A stretch of 64,000 bases of DNA from Thiolinea disciformis DSM 14473 (GCF_000371925.1 NZ_AQVE01000007.1:117021-181020), one strand, 5' to 3'. Shown: positions 17,397 through 27,204, counted from the first letter of the stretch. Notes: a model not told the origin generated them from the letters alone. Translations and numbers: made by a program.

Positions 17397-18356
17397 ATGA
17401 CCCTTCAGCTTGGTGTTGTAATGGATCCGATTGAGCGGATCAATATTAAAAAAGACAGCACTTTTGCCATGATGTTGGAAGCGCAACGGCGCGGTTGGTC
17501 TTTGTTTTATATGCTCCAACAGGATTTATATGCTGATAATGGCGCGGTACATGCTCGCATGCATCCGGTGAAGGTTGAGGATAATCCGCAGCAATGGTAT
17601 CGCTTAGCTGAGCCAGTCACACGTCCATTGGTTGAGCTAGATGGCGTTTTGATGCGCAAAGATCCGCCCTTTGATATGGAATATATCTATAGCACCTATT
17701 TGCTGGAATTAGCGCAACGTCAAGGTTTATTAGTGGTCAATCGCCCTGATAGTGTACGCAGTGCGAATGAAAAGCTTTTCACGGCGTGGTTTCCTGAATT
17801 TACCCCCGAAACACGGGTGACGCGTGATATGCAGCGTATCCGAGAGTTTTTGGCAATCCATAAACATATTGTTGTCAAGCCTTTGGATGGCATGGGCGGC
17901 TCAATGATTTTTCAGGTGCACGGAACTGATCCGAATCGCAATGTTATTTTGGAAACTATTACGAATAACGGACAGCGCACTGTCATGGCACAACGTTTCC
18001 TACCCGAGTTTAAGCAAGGTGATAAGCGTATTTTAGTGATCGATGGAGTAGCCTTCCCCTATGGGCTGGCACGTATTCCGGCTGAAGGGGAGAGTCGTGG
18101 TAATCTAGCCGCTGGAGCAACCGGTGTCGGTAAGCCACTGACTGAGCGTGAACAGCAAATTTGTGCCGCCATTGGGCCTGTTTTAAAAGAGATGGGTTTA
18201 TTATTTGTGGGTTTGGATGTGATTGGTGACTATGTGACGGAAATTAATGTCACTAGCCCGACCTGTATTCGTGAGTTGGATCAGCAATATGGGGCAAATA
18301 TTGCAGGACTACTGATGGATGCCATTGCCCAGCGAGTAGCCCTGCCGCGCCATTAA
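17397..18356 (+). CDS. gshB: glutathione synthetase
   Basis: ATP-grasp enzyme joining gamma-glutamylcysteine to glycine. Family motifs seen: VVMDPIERINIKKDS at the N-terminus, KPLDGMGGSMIF in the ATP-binding loop and a C-terminal DVIGDYVTEINVTSPTC metal site. A strong TAAGGAG site precedes the ATG; it starts 15 bases after gpsA, so it extends the thiol/export operon. Its stop overlaps the convergent DUF465 gene by four bases. gshA is not in the window. Confidence 0.97.
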   Translation: MTLQLGVVMDPIERINIKKDSTFAMMLEAQRRGWSLFYMLQQDLYADNGAVHARMHPVKVEDNPQQWYRLAEPVTRPLVELDGVLMRKDPPFDMEYIYSTYLLELAQRQGLLVVNRPDSVRSANEKLFTAWFPEFTPETRVTRDMQRIREFLAIHKHIVVKPLDGMGGSMIFQVHGTDPNRNVILETITNNGQRTVMAQRFLPEFKQGDKRILVIDGVAFPYGLARIPAEGESRGNLAAGATGVGKPLTEREQQICAAIGPVLKEMGLLFVGLDVIGDYVTEINVTSPTCIRELDQQYGANIAGLLMDAIAQRVALPRH

Positions 18357-18595
18357 TGGCGATTGATAATTGCTAATAACTCGTCTTTTAAATGAAGGCG
18401 CTGTTTTTTGAGTGTTTCAACATACGCATCTTCAGGGGTTTCAATGCCTTGTTCAATACGGTGGATATGGTGTTCGACCTCATTATATTGCTCAAATAAG
18501 TGTGCAAAATGATGGTCGTTAATTTTTAGCTCGTGAATACGTTCACGATGCTCTGGAAATTCATGGACTAAATCGTGTGATTCACCAAACATCAT
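18353..18595 (-). CDS. YdcH-like DUF465 protein
   Basis: 80 residues, highly charged and almost entirely helical, with the DUF465 pattern (HDLVHEFPEHRERIHELK near the start, QRLHLKDELLAII at the end). Family members are small cytosolic helical-hairpin proteins without an assigned function. It converges on gshB with a four-base overlap of the stops. Either of the first two ATG codons could be the start. Confidence 0.85.
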   Translation of the reverse strand: MMFGESHDLVHEFPEHRERIHELKINDHHFAHLFEQYNEVEHHIHRIEQGIETPEDAYVETLKKQRLHLKDELLAIINRH

Positions 18596-18738
18596 TGACT
18601 CCCCAAACCTAAAGTTTCTACAGACAGTTTGATGGTAACAAGCGTTATTAGTAGGGGCAAATCTGTTAGTTGATTAAAATCAAGAGGCAAGTAACTCGTT
18701 AACCCTTTAATGTATTAGTCATATTGACAAGGTAAATT

Positions 18739-19155
18739 ATGAAAGCACGCGTAAAATGGCTGGATCATATGAGTTTCGTGGGCGAGTCTGGTAGTGGACA
18801 TTCTGTTGTGATGGATGGCGCGCCAGAAGCAGGTGGTCGAAATCTGGGCATTCGTCCGATGGAAATGCTCTTGATTGGTTTAGGTGGTTGTGCTTCCTTT
18901 GACGTGGTGATGATTCTACAAAAATCACGCCAAGCTATTAGTGATTGTGAGGTATCGATTGAGGCAGAGCGTGCTGCTGAAGATCCCAAAGTATTCACCA
19001 AAATCCACCTTCATTTTATTGTAAAAGGTAAAGGTTTGGCGGATTCTAAGGTGGAACGCGCGATTAAATTATCAGCGGATAAATATTGCTCAGCTTCCAT
19101 GATGTTAGGTAAAACTGCTGAAATTACTCATGATTTTGTGGTCATCAACGAGTAG
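18739..19155 (+). CDS. OsmC-family peroxiredoxin-like protein (YhfA type)
   Basis: 138 residues with the two OsmC-fold cysteines, C51 in GLGGCASFDV and C117 in DKYCSASMM, placed as in thiol-dependent hydroperoxide reductases. Group members such as YhfA are less well characterised than OsmC or Ohr. It appears monocistronic, 143 bases from the divergent DUF465 gene. It may be part of the oxidant defence also represented by oxyR and trxC in the window. Confidence 0.88.
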   Translation: MKARVKWLDHMSFVGESGSGHSVVMDGAPEAGGRNLGIRPMEMLLIGLGGCASFDVVMILQKSRQAISDCEVSIEAERAAEDPKVFTKIHLHFIVKGKGLADSKVERAIKLSADKYCSASMMLGKTAEITHDFVVINE

Positions 19156-19301
19156 GTGAGTTTTGTTGACTTGTCCAAATGCCGAATAATCTTGATTCGT
19201 AGCGCAGAGTTCTGCATAGTGCGCATCTTTCTAGATGCTGGGCTGGTTTTTTTGGCTAGCTTAAGTATTTGGAATAATGGTTTTAATGAGGGTAGTGAAC
19301 G

Positions 19302-20114
19302 TTGATCGACCGCCATAAAAAGCAAATTCGTCTGCATGGTTTTAATAATTTAACCAAGACCTTGAGCTTTAATATTTACGATATTTGTTATGCAAGCCAA
19401 CCTGAGCATCGTGAAGAATATTTGGCTTATATCGATGAAGAGTATAACGCGGATCGTTTAACCAATATCCTGACGGATGTAGCAGACATTATTGGTGCTA
19501 ATATCCTGAATGTAGCGCGGCAAGATTATGACCCTCAAGGGGCTAGCGTCACTATTTTAGTGTCAGAAGAGCCTGTGTTGACGGAAGAGCAGTTAAACAC
19601 CAGTGCTAGACCAGGTCCATTACCAGCAGATGTAGTAACTCATCTTGATAAAAGCCATCTTACGGTGCACACCTATCCAGAAAGTCATCCTGATAATGGT
19701 ATCAGTACTTTCCGTGCCGATATTGATGTATCTACCTGTGGACGCATTTCGCCTTTGAAGGCGTTGAACTATCTTATCCATTGTTTTGATTCAGATATTG
19801 TGACGCTAGACTATCGTGTACGTGGTTTTACGCGTGATGTGAAAGGCAAAAAACACTTTATTGATCATAACATTACCTCTATACAAGACTTTATTGCGCC
19901 TGATACCAAGCGCATTTACTCTATGATCGATGTGAATGTCTATCAGGAGTATATTTTTCATACAAAAATGCTGCTGAAGCAATTTGAAATTGACAACTAT
20001 CTGTTTGGTATGGGTAAATCTGATTACACAGAAAATGAGTTAATCCAGATTGAGAAACGTTTGCGCAAGGAAATGTCTGAGATATTTTACGGGCGTAATA
20101 CCGGTGGATTATGA
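19302..20114 (+). CDS. speD: S-adenosylmethionine decarboxylase proenzyme (class 1A)
   Basis: Pyruvoyl enzyme that supplies decarboxylated SAM for spermidine synthesis. It is closely similar in pattern to E. coli Spe[10 protein letters not shown] at the start, self-cleavage at S118 in [34 protein letters not shown], and a YGRN C-terminus; 270 residues. The start is a TTG at 19302, supported by GAGGG about nine bases upstream and by homology; no in-frame ATG lies near. No speE is adjacent. Confidence 0.95.
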   Translation: MIDRHKKQIRLHGFNNLTKTLSFNIYDICYASQPEHREEYLAYIDEEYNADRLTNILTDVADIIGANILNVARQDYDPQGASVTILVSEEPVLTEEQLNTSARPGPLPADVVTHLDKSHLTVHTYPESHPDNGISTFRADIDVSTCGRISPLKALNYLIHCFDSDIVTLDYRVRGFTRDVKGKKHFIDHNITSIQDFIAPDTKRIYSMIDVNVYQEYIFHTKMLLKQFEIDNYLFGMGKSDYTENELIQIEKRLRKEMSEIFYGRNTGGL

Positions 20115-20316
20115 CTTGATTCTGATTAAATGATTAAAAAAATAATAATTCTGGGACTGATCATGCACATTGTAACAATTCTGACGAAACTCGTGGAAAT
20201 GGACTTGAGTTTTTGTTAGTTTCCGTAAGTGGATAGACTATCGAAATGCGCATGTATCGGGATGACACATGGGACTAGGGGAAGGGACTCCTAGGTCATT
20301 TGTATCTGAGGGCATC

Positions 20317-21309
20317 ATGAACGTAACTATAACGCCGTTTTTTTTGAAAACTACAACACTTTGTTCTCTGGCTTTATTGGCTTCGCTATTAGGAGGATGT
20401 GCAGCCAATAACACCGAATCTTCATCGGAAGCACCCAAAAAAACGGCCTTAGCCACTAATGCTTCACCTAAATACGTTGTACAACGTGCTTCCATTCGTA
20501 CTCCTTCTTCTGATCGTTTTAGGGCTGTGCGTCCTTCTCATGCTTATACCCCTAGCTATATTCCGAGCCGCCCTTCTAGCCAACCGGTTTTCAGAAAAGC
20601 GAGTGTAAGACGTGCGCTGACTAATTCTGCCGCTACTCAACCCGCTACACCGATTAAGCCAGCCTTGAGCCGCGAATATTACCAGCAACGTTTTGAGGCT
20701 GAACAGCGACGTAAGGAATTAGCGGCTGAGCAAGCGCGTATTGCTAAAATAGAGCAAGCCAAACAAAGACGTATGATGCAGCTAGCCAATGCTGAGCGGG
20801 AGCGCTTAGCGGAGTTAGCGATCAATCAGCGTCGTGCAGCACAAGCCTCTGTCAACAAACAAAGAGTCGTTAAGAAAAAGCGCGAAACGCTGCAGCTAGC
20901 TGAACGTAAAGTTGAAAATGTTATTCAAACGGCGGCGAGTAATATTGGTTCGATGTATGTATGGGGTGGCTCTAGCCCACGAACAGGTTTTGATTGCAGT
21001 GGTTTGGTGCAACACTCATTGAAGCAAGGTGCGAATGTACAAGTGCCACGTACCGCAGCGCAACAGTATGCGGCCTCAGTAAAAGTTAGCAGCAGCCAAG
21101 CAACCCGTGGAGATTTAGTATTTTTCCGTACACGCGGTAATCGCGTTAGCCATGTTGGCATCTACTTGGGTAATAATAAATTTATCCATGCGCCACGTTC
21201 TGGCAAGGCGATTACAACCAGTACCATTGAAGGTTATTGGCAAGATCGTTTAATTGGCTTTGGCCGTATTCCGGGGGCGTGCCGTTTCCCTATTAAAGGC
21301 CTTGGCTAA
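20317..21309 (+). CDS. NlpC/P60-family cell wall peptidase, lipoprotein
   Basis: About 330 residues from the ATG at 20317, behind GAGGG; an upstream ATG at 20269 lacks a ribosome site and would bury the signal. A lipobox LLGGC places the lipidated cysteine at residue 28. Residues 30-110 are Ser/Pro-rich, 120-200 form an Arg/Glu/Ala-rich coiled coil, and the NlpC/P60 domain follows with C227 (FDCSG), H279 (VSHVGIYLG) and H291 (FIHAP). It likely cleaves stem-peptide bonds in peptidoglycan. A strong terminator follows. Confidence 0.92.
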   Translation: MNVTITPFFLKTTTLCSLALLASLLGGCAANNTESSSEAPKKTALATNASPKYVVQRASIRTPSSDRFRAVRPSHAYTPSYIPSRPSSQPVFRKASVRRALTNSAATQPATPIKPALSREYYQQRFEAEQRRKELAAEQARIAKIEQAKQRRMMQLANAERERLAELAINQRRAAQASVNKQRVVKKKRETLQLAERKVENVIQTAASNIGSMYVWGGSSPRTGFDCSGLVQHSLKQGANVQVPRTAAQQYAASVKVSSSQATRGDLVFFRTRGNRVSHVGIYLGNNKFIHAPRSGKAITTSTIEGYWQDRLIGFGRIPGACRFPIKGLG

Positions 21310-21330
21310 TAGACTACGCTACTTAATTTA

Positions 21331-21358
21331 AAAGAGGCCGCATCTGCGGCCTTTTTTT
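21331..21358. terminator. rho-independent terminator, bidirectional
   Basis: GGCCGCA and TGCGGCC arms with a two-base loop are flanked by AAAAGA on the left and seven T on the right. It ends the NlpC/P60 gene and, read the other way, the small gene that stops at 21376. Confidence 0.92.
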
Positions 21359-21375
21359 ATGAGAAGTTGATGGAA

Positions 21376-21630
21376 TTATTGGGCGGAGGGACTGGTTTCG
21401 GCTGGTTTTTCACCCGCTGCTGGATCGGTGGCTTTCAGAGGTGAGCTAGGGGCGATAGTGCCTGTGCTGCTGGTTGAGCTTTCTGTTGCTTTGACGTCAG
21501 CCGCTGAGTTCACACTACTTTCTAACGCAGGCTTCGGCTCAGCGCTGGTCATTTCCATGGGCGGACGTGTAATCATAAAAGCAAAAACTCCAGCAGCAGC
21601 AATGGTGTATATAGTTCCAGCAAAACTCAT
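21376..21630 (-). CDS. small single-pass membrane protein, unknown function
   Basis: 84 residues: an N-terminal hydrophobic helix (about 3-20, probably inserted), then a low-complexity Ala/Ser/Thr/Pro/Glu tail. AAGGGAG lies eight bases before the ATG, which supports real translation. I recognise no family. Convergent with the NlpC/P60 gene across a shared terminator. The periplasmic or cytoplasmic side of the tail is not decided by the sequence. Confidence 0.6.
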   Translation of the reverse strand: MSFAGTIYTIAAAGVFAFMITRPPMEMTSAEPKPALESSVNSAADVKATESSTSSTGTIAPSSPLKATDPAAGEKPAETSPSAQ

Positions 21631-21817
21631 AAAATTTACTCCCTTAATGACGGCCTAGCCGCAAACTAACGCGTTTGTCGCAGCTTCCTAGCCGTATATT
21701 ACTCTAAGCGATGGTCTTGAGAACCACTTTTGTCAAGTCAATGCCATTCTCAATAGAAAGAGATATAGACGCTAGCTAGGGATCATGTCCCAATAAAGTC
21801 TTAATTCTCAATAACCC

Positions 21818-22603
21818 GTGTCGAAATTTTTTATGACAAGTTCAAAGCCTATTAACCAAGCTGTGATTAGTCGTTTCCAATCGCGTTTGGAACAGCATCC
21901 CATTTACCAAGCGGTACAAACTTTAGATGATTTGCGTTGTTTTATGGAACACCATGTGTATTCAGTATGGGATTTCATGTCATTGATTAAAGAACTGCAA
22001 GGTTTATTAGCGCCTGCTAAGGCACCTTGGCTACCCGTGGGGGATGGTGCTGTTAGACGTTTTATTAATGAGCTGGTATTAGAAGAAGAATCGGATGCGA
22101 CTAATCAAGAGGGTGAGTTTTCTAGTCATTTAGAATTGTATATACGTGCCATGCATGAGGTCGGTGCGAATCCTGAACCCTTCTTAGGCTTTCTTGAAGC
22201 GGTTCAATACCAAGGCATTGATCAAGCCTTGGCTTTGCCGAGCGTGCCAGCGCCATCACGCCAATTTACGCAACAAACGTTCGCGTTTATTCAATCTAAT
22301 CAAGCGCATCAAGTAGCCGCAGCCTTAGCATTAGGTCGTGAGCATATTATTCCTGCCATGTTTCGCGCAATTTTACAAAAAACAGGCGTTTCACCTGAAC
22401 AAGCGCCTACTTTCCATTTCTATTTAAATCGCCATATTCATTTAGATGAAGATTTTCATGCGCCCTTGTCATTACGTTTATTAAATAATCTCTGTGCCGA
22501 TGATGATCTTAAATATCAACAAGCTATCACGGCAGCACAAGTTGCGATAAAAGCACGCTTAAATTTATGGGATGGTATTTTAAAAGCCTTACATAAAAAA
22601 TGA
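21818..22603 (+). CDS. DUF3050 family protein, heme-oxygenase-like fold
   Basis: 261 residues from a GTG at 21818; the ATG at 21833 is an alternative and neither has a clear ribosome site. The family pattern is clear: QHPIYQAVQTLDDLRCFMEHHVYSVWDFMSL is reported here only by its key residues, H45/H46, E59, E89-E91, H104, H113/E114, E175/H176, H206, D210 and H214. Many His/Glu on predicted helices suggest a metal-binding heme-oxygenase-like fold. Some relatives in that superfamily are diiron oxidases; whether DUF3050 is one is not known to me. No cofactor or biosynthetic partner is adjacent. Confidence 0.8.
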   Translation: MSKFFMTSSKPINQAVISRFQSRLEQHPIYQAVQTLDDLRCFMEHHVYSVWDFMSLIKELQGLLAPAKAPWLPVGDGAVRRFINELVLEEESDATNQEGEFSSHLELYIRAMHEVGANPEPFLGFLEAVQYQGIDQALALPSVPAPSRQFTQQTFAFIQSNQAHQVAAALALGREHIIPAMFRAILQKTGVSPEQAPTFHFYLNRHIHLDEDFHAPLSLRLLNNLCADDDLKYQQAITAAQVAIKARLNLWDGILKALHKK

Positions 22604-22682
22604 TGATGTTTGACTGACTTTTTTTAAGGGATTTGGGCTATGCTTGAAATTTATTTGAATCCGTTAATCAAAGGGAAAAAGA

Positions 22683-23174
22683 ATGGCTGTCGAAAATGCA
22701 TATGCTCCACCAAGTTCAATGGTACGTGACGTGAGTGGAGGTACAGGGGTAGTGTCAGATCGTATTTTGGCGGCATTGCGTAAAACGCGCCCTTGGGTTT
22801 TATTATTTGCCGTTTTAGGTTTTATCGGCACTGCTTTCAGTGTGCTTGGGGCGGTAGGGATGTTGGCTGGCGGTAGTATGTTAGGCACTCAAAGTGAACT
22901 GGGCGGCATGTCAGGCGCTATGGGAGGAATGATCGGCTTTGGGATTATGATGCTTCTAATGGCATTAATTTATTTTTTCGTTTCGTTATATCTATTGCGC
23001 TATGCAGGCGCTATTAAGCGTGCTGTTACGGGTTTAAATGTGGCTGATGTAGAGGCTGCTTTAGAAGCACAAGCCAGTTTTTGGAAGTTAGCAGGCATTA
23101 TGACTTTAGTTGGTGTTGTCTTGTATCTCGTGATGGTCATTGGGTTAGCGGTGATGGGACCCACTATGCCATAA
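22683..23174 (+). CDS. DUF5362-like membrane protein
   Basis: 163 residues with three likely membrane helices (about 38-63, 78-106 and 138-158) and a short hydrophilic N-terminus. The loop between the first two helices is Gly/Met-rich. The form and length fit DUF5362 proteins, which have no known function. AAAGGGAAAAAG precedes the ATG. It is separated from the T2SS operon by a weak hairpin terminator. Confidence 0.7.
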   Translation: MAVENAYAPPSSMVRDVSGGTGVVSDRILAALRKTRPWVLLFAVLGFIGTAFSVLGAVGMLAGGSMLGTQSELGGMSGAMGGMIGFGIMMLLMALIYFFVSLYLLRYAGAIKRAVTGLNVADVEAALEAQASFWKLAGIMTLVGVVLYLVMVIGLAVMGPTMP

Positions 23175-23179
23175 GTGTT

Positions 23180-23218
23180 AAGGCTGATGTTTATTCGAAG
23201 ACATCAGCCTTTCATCTT
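23180..23218 (+). terminator. hairpin terminator between DUF5362 gene and gspE
   Basis: AAGGCTGATGT (23180-23190) pairs perfectly with ACATCAGCCTT (23201-23211) around a ten-base loop. The following TTTCATCTTT is only moderately T-rich, so termination may be partial. Confidence 0.65.
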
Positions 23219-23334
23219 TGAAATTTGCATTTAATGCTACTATTCTTAAAATCCTTGTAGTTCCCCTAAGATACATAAACGCAAAATACAGCGCTTTGCT
23301 GTTGTTGAGCCACAATTATTATAAAGAAAACGCT

Positions 23335-25053
23335 ATGCTGGCTGCTGCTGCGACACCTCCCGATCAACGTTTTGGTGAACGTCTCGTTCAATTAGGCAAA
23401 CTTAAACCGGCCGATTTAGAACGTGCCTTGCGCGCCCAGCATGAAATCCATCAACCCCTTGGTAGCGTCTTAGTACGCCTTGGTTTATTGACCGAGCAAG
23501 AAGTGGCAGTAGTCTTATCACGCCATCTTCGTTTGCCGTTGGCCACGACCCGTGATTACCCTGAACACGCCTTGGAGCAGGTGGGTATTTCGCTAAATTA
23601 TATGCGGACAGCGGCCGTGGTGCCGTTACGGGTAGAAGGTGATCAATTAGTGCTGGCAATGGCTGATCCCAGTGATCGTTTTGCGCTACAGGCTTTGGAA
23701 TTGGCAGCCGGGAAAAGGATTAAAGCCTTATTGGGTTTGCCCTCTGAAATTCGCACTCAAATCGAACGTTTATATAGCAATACCCAAACCAAAGTGGAGG
23801 AAGATGAGTTTGAGATTGCTAATACTGATCACGATACGGATGATATTGAGCATTTAAAAGATATGGCGAGCGAAGCGCCCGTGATTCGAATTGTGAATCA
23901 TATTATGACCCAAGCCATGTCACGGCGTGCCTCTGATATTCATGTTGAGCCTTTCGAGAATCTGCTGAAAGTTCGTTATCGGATTGACGGGGTGATTCAT
24001 GAAGTGGAATCCCCTCCCGCCGCAATGACCGCCGCGATTTTGTCGCGTATTAAACTGATGGCACGTTTAAATATTGCTGAGCGTCGTTTGCCACAAGACG
24101 GGCGCATTCAATTAAAAGCACAAGGCAAAGAGATTGATATGCGTGTTTCTACGGTGCCAACGATGCACGGTGAAAGTGTAGTAATGCGTTTATTGGACAA
24201 AAATAGCGTCAAACTCGATTTGAATAGTTTAGGGTTTTCGCCAGAAAACTATGAGCGTTTGCAGCGTGAATTGGCACAGCCCCATGGTATTATACTCGTG
24301 ACAGGGCCTACCGGCTCTGGGAAAACTACAACACTTTATGCGGCGCTTACGCAACTCAATACGGCTGAAAACAAAATTCTTACCGTCGAAGATCCAGTGG
24401 AGTACGAGCTAGAAGGCATTAATCAGATTCAAGCTAATCCTAAAATTGGTTTGAATTTTGCTGATGCCCTACGCTCTATTGTACGTCAAGACCCCGATAT
24501 TATTATGATCGGTGAAATGCGCGATGTGGAAACGGCGCGCATTGCGATCCAATCGGCACTCACCGGCCACTTGGTTTTATCCACTATCCACACCAATGAT
24601 GCAGCAGGCGGTGTTACGCGTTTGATGGATATGGGGATTGAGGATTATCTGATTACCTCAACGGTCAATTGCATTCTCGCCCAACGCTTAGTGCGTCGTT
24701 TATGCCCACAATGTCGCGAGTCTTATCCTGTACTGCCTGAGCTTGAAGCGGAATTGGGGTTGCGCCAGTATCAAACGGAAGGCGATTTGCGTTTGTGGCA
24801 GGCAAAAGGCTGTTCGGCCTGTGGTTTTACTGGTTATAAAGGGCGTAGTGCTATTCATGAAGTACTGGTGATGAATGATGCGCTACGTCGCCTTATTTTA
24901 AAGCACGAAGACGCAGGCGTGATCCAAGAGCAAGCACGACGGAATGGAATGCGTACTTTATACGAAGATGGTTTATTTAAGGCGTTAAAAGGTGTGACCA
25001 CCCTCGATGAGGTGTTACGCGTGGCTGAGGGGTCACCGAATGCCAGCGTTTGA
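23335..25053 (+). CDS. gspE: type II secretion system ATPase GspE
   Basis: Cytoplasmic ATPase driving pseudopilus assembly. 572 residues from the ATG at 23335; the longer open frame from 23218 adds 39 unrelated residues. The N-terminal T2SSE domain is followed by Walker A GPTGSGKTTT (about 324-333), a Walker B/Asp box DPDIIMIGEMRD, a His box GHLVLSTIHTND and a tetracysteine zinc module (about C457/C460 and C493/C496), typical of GspE. It overlaps gspF by 14 bases. Confidence 0.96.
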   Translation: MLAAAATPPDQRFGERLVQLGKLKPADLERALRAQHEIHQPLGSVLVRLGLLTEQEVAVVLSRHLRLPLATTRDYPEHALEQVGISLNYMRTAAVVPLRVEGDQLVLAMADPSDRFALQALELAAGKRIKALLGLPSEIRTQIERLYSNTQTKVEEDEFEIANTDHDTDDIEHLKDMASEAPVIRIVNHIMTQAMSRRASDIHVEPFENLLKVRYRIDGVIHEVESPPAAMTAAILSRIKLMARLNIAERRLPQDGRIQLKAQGKEIDMRVSTVPTMHGESVVMRLLDKNSVKLDLNSLGFSPENYERLQRELAQPHGIILVTGPTGSGKTTTLYAALTQLNTAENKILTVEDPVEYELEGINQIQANPKIGLNFADALRSIVRQDPDIIMIGEMRDVETARIAIQSALTGHLVLSTIHTNDAAGGVTRLMDMGIEDYLITSTVNCILAQRLVRRLCPQCRESYPVLPELEAELGLRQYQTEGDLRLWQAKGCSACGFTGYKGRSAIHEVLVMNDALRRLILKHEDAGVIQEQARRNGMRTLYEDGLFKALKGVTTLDEVLRVAEGSPNASV

Positions 25054-26266
25054 GTATAAGGCGATTAGTGCTGCGGGTGAGGCTAAACAAGGTTCGCTAG
25101 AGGCCAGTAATGAGGCGCAAGTACTGGAGCTATTGCATCAGCAAGGTTTAATGCCGATTCGTGTAAGTGCACAAGTTCAGCCAGCCGCTGTTGTTGCTAC
25201 ACCCATGGCGCGTAGCAGTTGGTTTGCTACGAAAAAAGTCAACCAAGATGAGATTGTGGCCTTTACCCAGCAATTATCCTCTATGTTGAAAGCCGGTTTG
25301 CCACTAGATCGCTCCTTGGGTATTCAATTAGAAATTGTATCTAGCCCAGCCTTAGCCAATTTAATTCGTGATTTACAAACCCGTGTGCGTAGCGGTGTTC
25401 ATTTTGCTGATGCCCTCGAAACCACAGGGCAATTTAATCGTTTTTACGTGAATATGGTGCGAGCAGGGGAGGCGAGCGGTTCGATTGGTGATGCCTTAGC
25501 ACGCTTGGTCGATTATTTGCTGAGAGCCAAAGAATTACGTGGAACCGTCATTTCAGCATTGATTTATCCGACGATTTTATTGGTCGTAGCCTTATCATCG
25601 ATTTTTGCTTTATTGTTTTTTGTCGTGCCGCAATTCTCACAAATGTTTAGTGATATGGGAGCCGAACTGCCAACGGTCACTAAGCTTGTGGTGGGGTTAG
25701 GGCAAATACTACAACAGTATTGGTGGGTGGTATTGGGCGTGGCTTTGGGTTTAGTTTTATTGGTACGTTTTTTATTCACTCATGAGCAAGCCCGTTTATG
25801 GTTAGATCGTTCGATCTTACACTGGCCTCTGATCGGTGCTTTGGTGGGCAAAGTAGAAATGGCGCGTTTTTCACGCAGCCTTGGTACGTTGTTACATAAT
25901 GGTGTGCCGTTATTAGGGTCGTTGCATATTGTAAAAAATACGATGGGTAATCGCATTATGGCGCGCTCGGTCGCTGAGGCCGCCGAAAGCTTAAAGCAAG
26001 GCGAAACCCTCACGCGCACCTTATTGAGCAAGAAAGTTTTTCCGGCTTATGCCTTGCACATGATGCGAGTGGGGGAGGAAACGGGACGGATGGAAGAGTT
26101 ATTAAATGACATTGCGGTCATTTATGATGATGAGGTGAAAACTTCCATAAAACGTCTCTTAGCCTTATTAGAGCCGCTGCTGATTTTAGTGATGGCCATG
26201 GCGATTTTAGTGATTGTGTTCGCGATTTTGTTGCCGATGATTAATATGACGAATTTAGTTCACTGA
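25040..26266 (+). CDS. gspF: type II secretion system inner membrane protein GspF
   Basis: Polytopic platform protein that contacts GspE. 408 residues starting with MPAFEYKA, the usual GspF opening; the ATG at 25040 lies inside the gspE end, so the longer frame from 25007 is rejected. Two homologous GspF cytoplasmic domains, each followed by membrane helices (about 168-230), and a C-terminal helix are seen, with the conserved AGEASG and VGEETGRM turn motifs. Confidence 0.95.
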   Translation: MPAFEYKAISAAGEAKQGSLEASNEAQVLELLHQQGLMPIRVSAQVQPAAVVATPMARSSWFATKKVNQDEIVAFTQQLSSMLKAGLPLDRSLGIQLEIVSSPALANLIRDLQTRVRSGVHFADALETTGQFNRFYVNMVRAGEASGSIGDALARLVDYLLRAKELRGTVISALIYPTILLVVALSSIFALLFFVVPQFSQMFSDMGAELPTVTKLVVGLGQILQQYWWVVLGVALGLVLLVRFLFTHEQARLWLDRSILHWPLIGALVGKVEMARFSRSLGTLLHNGVPLLGSLHIVKNTMGNRIMARSVAEAAESLKQGETLTRTLLSKKVFPAYALHMMRVGEETGRMEELLNDIAVIYDDEVKTSIKRLLALLEPLLILVMAMAILVIVFAILLPMINMTNLVH

Positions 26267-26315
26267 TACATAGCCAAATCCTTAATCATAAAAATAAACT
26301 TGGAGTTTGATTGAT

Positions 26316-26762
26316 ATGTTCACTGTTTATAGCCAGCCTACTGTGGCTTCACAGCGTGGTTTTAGCTTAATGGAATTAATGATTGTGCTCGTGATTCTTG
26401 GCTTGATTGCAGGGATTGTTGCCCCACAGGCTATGAAAACCTTGGGTAAAGGGAAAAGCCAGTCAGCAAAGGTTCAAATCGAAAATATTAGCGCCGCTTT
26501 GGAGATGTATCGCCTTGAAGTAGGGCGTTATCCGACGACAGCGGAAGGATTAAAGGCGTTGGTAGCAGCGCCTTCAGGGGCTCGCGGTTGGAATGGTCCC
26601 TATTTGAAAAAAGGATTGCCTATCGATCCTTGGAATAATGAATATCAATATAAAAGTTCAGGAGCGAGTGCCGATGAGCCTTATGATGTCGTGTCTTTAG
26701 GGGCTGATGCAGCGGTTGGTGGGGAAGGTGAAAATGCTGATATTTCAGTTTGGAAGAAATAA
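26316..26762 (+). CDS. gspG: major pseudopilin GspG
   Basis: Main subunit of the T2SS pseudopilus. About 148 residues from the ATG at 26316, with TGGAG ten bases upstream. The prepilin leader ends at RG, and the mature protein begins FSLMELM, keeping Glu5. The C-terminal calcium-site region (YPTTAEGLKAL, IDPWNNEYQY, LGADAAVGGEGENADI) is typical of GspG. A 40-base gap from gspF and its own ribosome site allow higher expression than its neighbours. Confidence 0.96.
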   Translation: MFTVYSQPTVASQRGFSLMELMIVLVILGLIAGIVAPQAMKTLGKGKSQSAKVQIENISAALEMYRLEVGRYPTTAEGLKALVAAPSGARGWNGPYLKKGLPIDPWNNEYQYKSSGASADEPYDVVSLGADAAVGGEGENADISVWKK

Positions 26763-26775
26763 TCCGTATTAAACT

Positions 26776-27204
26776 ATGCAAAAACTACAGGGCTTTAGTT
26801 TATTAGAAGTAATTGTGGTACTGGCGATTGTGGGATTAATGATGGGGGTTGTGGCCGCTAACTTAAACGAAGGCCCCGTATTGCGGAATGCGGCGCAAGA
26901 GCTGGCTACTAGCTTGCGCCACGCACGTAGCGTCGCGATTTTACGTCAACGGGAAACGGTTTGGGCGATGGACACGAGCGCGAAATTATATTGGCTAGAG
27001 GGGCATCCGCAAAAGCATCAGTTGTCTGATGGGGTTAGCCCTAAAATTAATACCGCCACACGCGAAGTCATTTCTACACAGCAAGCTAATATTCGTTTTT
27101 ATCCAGATGGCAGTTCTACCGGCGGTTCAGTCGAGCTGACGGTTAAAGGTGAAACCTATCGCATCAATGTGGAGTGGATCAGTGGGCGGGTTAGTACGCG
27201 CTAG
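26776..27204 (+). CDS. gspH: minor pseudopilin GspH
   Basis: 142 residues with a very short leader (MQKLQG) and mature start FSLLEVIVVLAIVG with Glu5. The remainder fits the GspH/FimT fold (AQELATSLRHARSVAI). It follows gspG by 13 bases and overlaps the next gene. Confidence 0.88.
   Translation: MQKLQGFSLLEVIVVLAIVGLMMGVVAANLNEGPVLRNAAQELATSLRHARSVAILRQRETVWAMDTSAKLYWLEGHPQKHQLSDGVSPKINTATREVISTQQANIRFYPDGSSTGGSVELTVKGETYRINVEWISGRVSTR

Noticed and set aside
23218..23334. Extended N-terminus of GspE
   Set aside because: The extra 39 residues cover a hairpin terminator and have no match to the family; the ATG at 23335 fits.
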